From NCBI GenBank assembly GCA_034509925.1, contig CM067531.1:3839501-3903500 (forward strand): a DNA stretch of 64,000 bases, read 5' to 3'. Positions within the stretch are counted from its first letter, which is position 1. Each line of letters begins with the position of its first letter. The translations under genes and the position numbers were made by a program. This DNA is from Hirudinaria manillensis. Lineage: Eukaryota > Annelida > Clitellata > Hirudinida > Hirudinidae. Below, piece after piece: positions 55,447 to 64,000 of the stretch. The notes below the pieces were generated by a model. The model was not told where the DNA came from, made no database searches, and saw only the letters and a program-made list of their open reading frames with translations.

Positions 55447-55710
55447 ATTTATGGCGAGTATTCATAAATTTGACATATTTAAAAGGTCACACAACCATTT
55501 TGCTGAATGGAAACAAGAAAGCATTTCACGCTTAATCACCGTTGCTGGCTTGGAAGACATTTTTGGGAGAAAACTGGAACTCTTGACGCTCAGAGTTGAA
55601 GGAGTGAAACAGACTTTGCAGGAATTAAATTCTGAAAATAGATTTTATTTTTTAACCTAAAATTTAATGTATTTACATCCTCTCAAAACCGATTACACAT
55701 CGAAGATTTT

Positions 55711-55775
55711 TTTTTACATTGCTGAGCAACTAGCACTTAGAAGTGACATTAAACTGGCATGGTTAAAAGTATATA
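55711..55775. repeat. direct repeat copy 2
   Basis: Second copy of the block at 55377, about 333 bp downstream in the same orientation. The similarity continues weakly into GACATATTTAAAAG. Confidence 0.75.
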
Positions 55776-56395
55776 TTTGATATATTTATGACATATTTAA
55801 AAGTACTTTGGTGAAATAACCTGAACTACTGTTTGTTTGGCTCAGACAAAAATTTGATTCTTTGCTGCAGGTTTTATCAAATTTTATTATTGGAGATAAT
55901 GAAACTTAGTTGATTATTTATAATATTACGAATTAACAATATTGAAATAATCCATATTTAAGTGTTTAAATCATAAATTTATTATATTAACCTTATAATT
56001 TGGCCTGACTGGGCATCCAAATTCTAAAAATAATAAAAAAAAATTAATCCAAAGCTTGGCAATTTGATTGATGCAAAATATTGCTGTGAATATTTAAAAT
56101 TGAAATAAATGCCTACAAATTGATATCATTATTTGAATAATAAATAAATTGTCAATTACATGAAATTTGTTGTCCTGATCAAAATGATGAGAAGTTGAAC
56201 AGCCTTTCTCAATTTTTCTTTTAACATTTGAACCTGGACACAAAAATCAAATAAACCTCTGAACTTTGAAAACATGCCTTTTTTAACCCAATTATTGCAT
56301 AATTAACAACTTGTTTCTTCAGGATGTCAGTACATAATTAATTAATTAGTTATTACTAATTATTTTAATTTGTTTCTCGAGTTGTGACTCATTGA

Positions 56396-62611
<6,216 letters not shown>

Positions 62612-64000
62612 CTGGAAAAGTTTAAAATCAACCAGAGACTTTAAGTGCTTAATAGATCAAAATATATGACTTAATTCCAATAAATATAAATCTATTCAAT
62701 ATATCTATAAATAATATATAAATAATAATAGCTATAAATAATATCTATCCAATGAAAGTTTATGTTACAAGAAAGAGTAATTATGACGTGGAAAAACCTT
62801 GATTGAGCCTGATAATGATGTCTTGTTGTGTTTATGTGAGGCAGGGTGTTCTCATTAACACATGTGCCAGGGATGCAGGCATCTGGCAATAAGTTTTAAA
62901 TGTGAGATTCAAAATGGCTGTTATGCTTTCAAGTAGAAAACACTAATATTGCTACAACACAAGACATATTTAACTTTTGAGAGGTTCAAAATATCAACAT
63001 CATCTTGATGCAAGTGCTTAAATATCTCACGTATGATACAAACTAGTAATATCATATTTAGGATACAAGCATACTTACATATTTTACTACAATTTAATAT
63101 AATTGTTAATATATGTGTGAACTATCATAGTATATGACTATATCATGCCATATCGTGTCAAGCCATTTCTTCAAAAACTTTGATATTAACATGAAATAAC
63201 AGTTAAAGTAAACCGAATTTCTTTTATTAATTTCTAAAACAAATGTTTTTCGTTTAATTATGATAACCTCCTTTTCCATCTTCAGAAGTCACTGAACATC
63301 TGAAATTTTTCAACACAATTTTTCAACAAGGATTTTGAGTTAATCACAAAATCAATTGTTTCAGTAAATGAAAACAGCACTTCAACGTCAGCAAAATGTT
63401 CATTATTTCATTGAAGGACTTGCAGTCAACAAATTAAAATATTTTGCATCAACAACATAAAATGTTGGCAACAAGAATATGAAACAAAGAAGATACATCA
63501 TTTCATCTGAGATGCTAACAGTGAGTAAGTCTTGTGAGTCTCCGAATATTGTTCATCTCTTGCCAAGGGTGCATTCATCTGATTCGTGATTAAATGAATA
63601 AATCATCAAATCTGTATTAATTCGGGGAATAAAATAATGATCAGCAATTTAACTTATCATGCTATAATTGCTATATTTTCTGAATAAAATGCAAATATTC
63701 CTATTTAATTTCAATTTATAAACTGTTCTTCAAGTTTGATCATTGCTATTTTTTCATCTGTCTGATTATTGTGATTGTTATTTCATTCAAAAATATTAAA
63801 CTAATTTAACATTCATTAAATCATATCCATAAACCTGATGATGAGTGTCATCTTGACATCTTGCTGAAGCATGTAACCTAATATGTATTAATTCAAAAAA
63901 AGCTATTAAACCTATTAATTAACCCAAAAAAATAAATGTATAATGAAATTATAGTATTGTTTTAAACATTTTTTTACTACAATATAAAAATAGAAGATTA
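62612..64000. other. right edge: presumed upstream intron of the coiled-coil gene
   Basis: Since the exon at 62527-62611 begins mid-codon, earlier exons must lie further right. I see no convincing exon here; the region is AT-rich with scattered short repeats. Confidence 0.45.

Larger units (their letters stand above)
54019..56395. other. very AT-rich spacer with degenerate repeats
   Basis: No supported gene. It contains the RING promoter, the right member of a direct-repeat pair (54611-54666), imperfect GTATAC-rich repeats at 54950-55080, and a duplicated block (see 55377 and 55711). A 69-codon frame at 55451-55660 lies between the duplicated blocks and is not assigned. Confidence 0.5.

Overview
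The window is animal (metazoan) nuclear DNA. Intron-rich genes have GT-AG junctions and compact exons that are GC-richer than the very AT-rich introns. Trinucleotide microsatellites (ATT, GTT, GAT) and transposon relics are abundant. The recognisable genes (a PDZRN-type protein, an R3-type receptor tyrosine phosphatase, LHX2/9, CCDC134, YIPF5, a START lipid-transfer protein, a Dve/SATB-like homeobox, a CSPP1-like coiled-coil protein) point to an invertebrate, probably bilaterian. A lophotrochozoan such as an annelid would fit, but the sequence does not prove this. Exons were assembled by eye, using splice sites and codon phase; for six genes every junction closes in phase.

Layout. 1-7.5 kb: no recognised exon, probably an intron of the gene to its right, full of microsatellites, with two CRE-containing blocks. 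7.5-15.7 kb (+): the 3' seven exons of a PDZRN3/4 homologue, ending in a PDZ ligand. 16.0-24.8 kb (-): a complete 24-exon receptor tyrosine phosphatase (signal peptide, acidic segment, seven FN3 domains, one membrane helix, one catalytic domain), converging on PDZRN with 285 bp between stop codons. 25-32.4 kb: repeat-rich intergenic DNA with a 660-bp tetranucleotide array and a probable LHX promoter near 30.8 kb. 32.5-34.9 kb (+): LHX2/9 (apterous class), complete coding region. 35.7-37.0 kb (-): CCDC134. 37.7-39.1 kb (-): YIPF5. 39.8-43.4 kb (+): a transposon graveyard (ISXO2-type zinc-ribbon fragment, MULE-type transposase and Ulp1-like protease, all broken). 44.1-45.7 kb (-): START-domain gene. 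46.4-47.7 kb (+): homeobox gene with an enlarged Dve-type homeodomain. 49.6-51.6 kb: small unassigned ORFs. 51.6-52.0 kb: a TA-flanked pogo-like MITE. 52.2-52.4 kb: a retrocopy carrying part of an exon from 60.5 kb. 52.8-54.0 kb (-): RING finger gene. 56.4-62.6 kb (-): 21 exons of a CSPP1-like coiled-coil gene in which one exon pair has been tandemly repeated seven times.

The genes do not form a pathway; this is an ordinary mixed metazoan neighbourhood. Its most unusual features are the seven-fold exon-pair amplification, the LINE-linked copying of a host exon fragment 8 kb away, and the MULE-Ulp1 relic.
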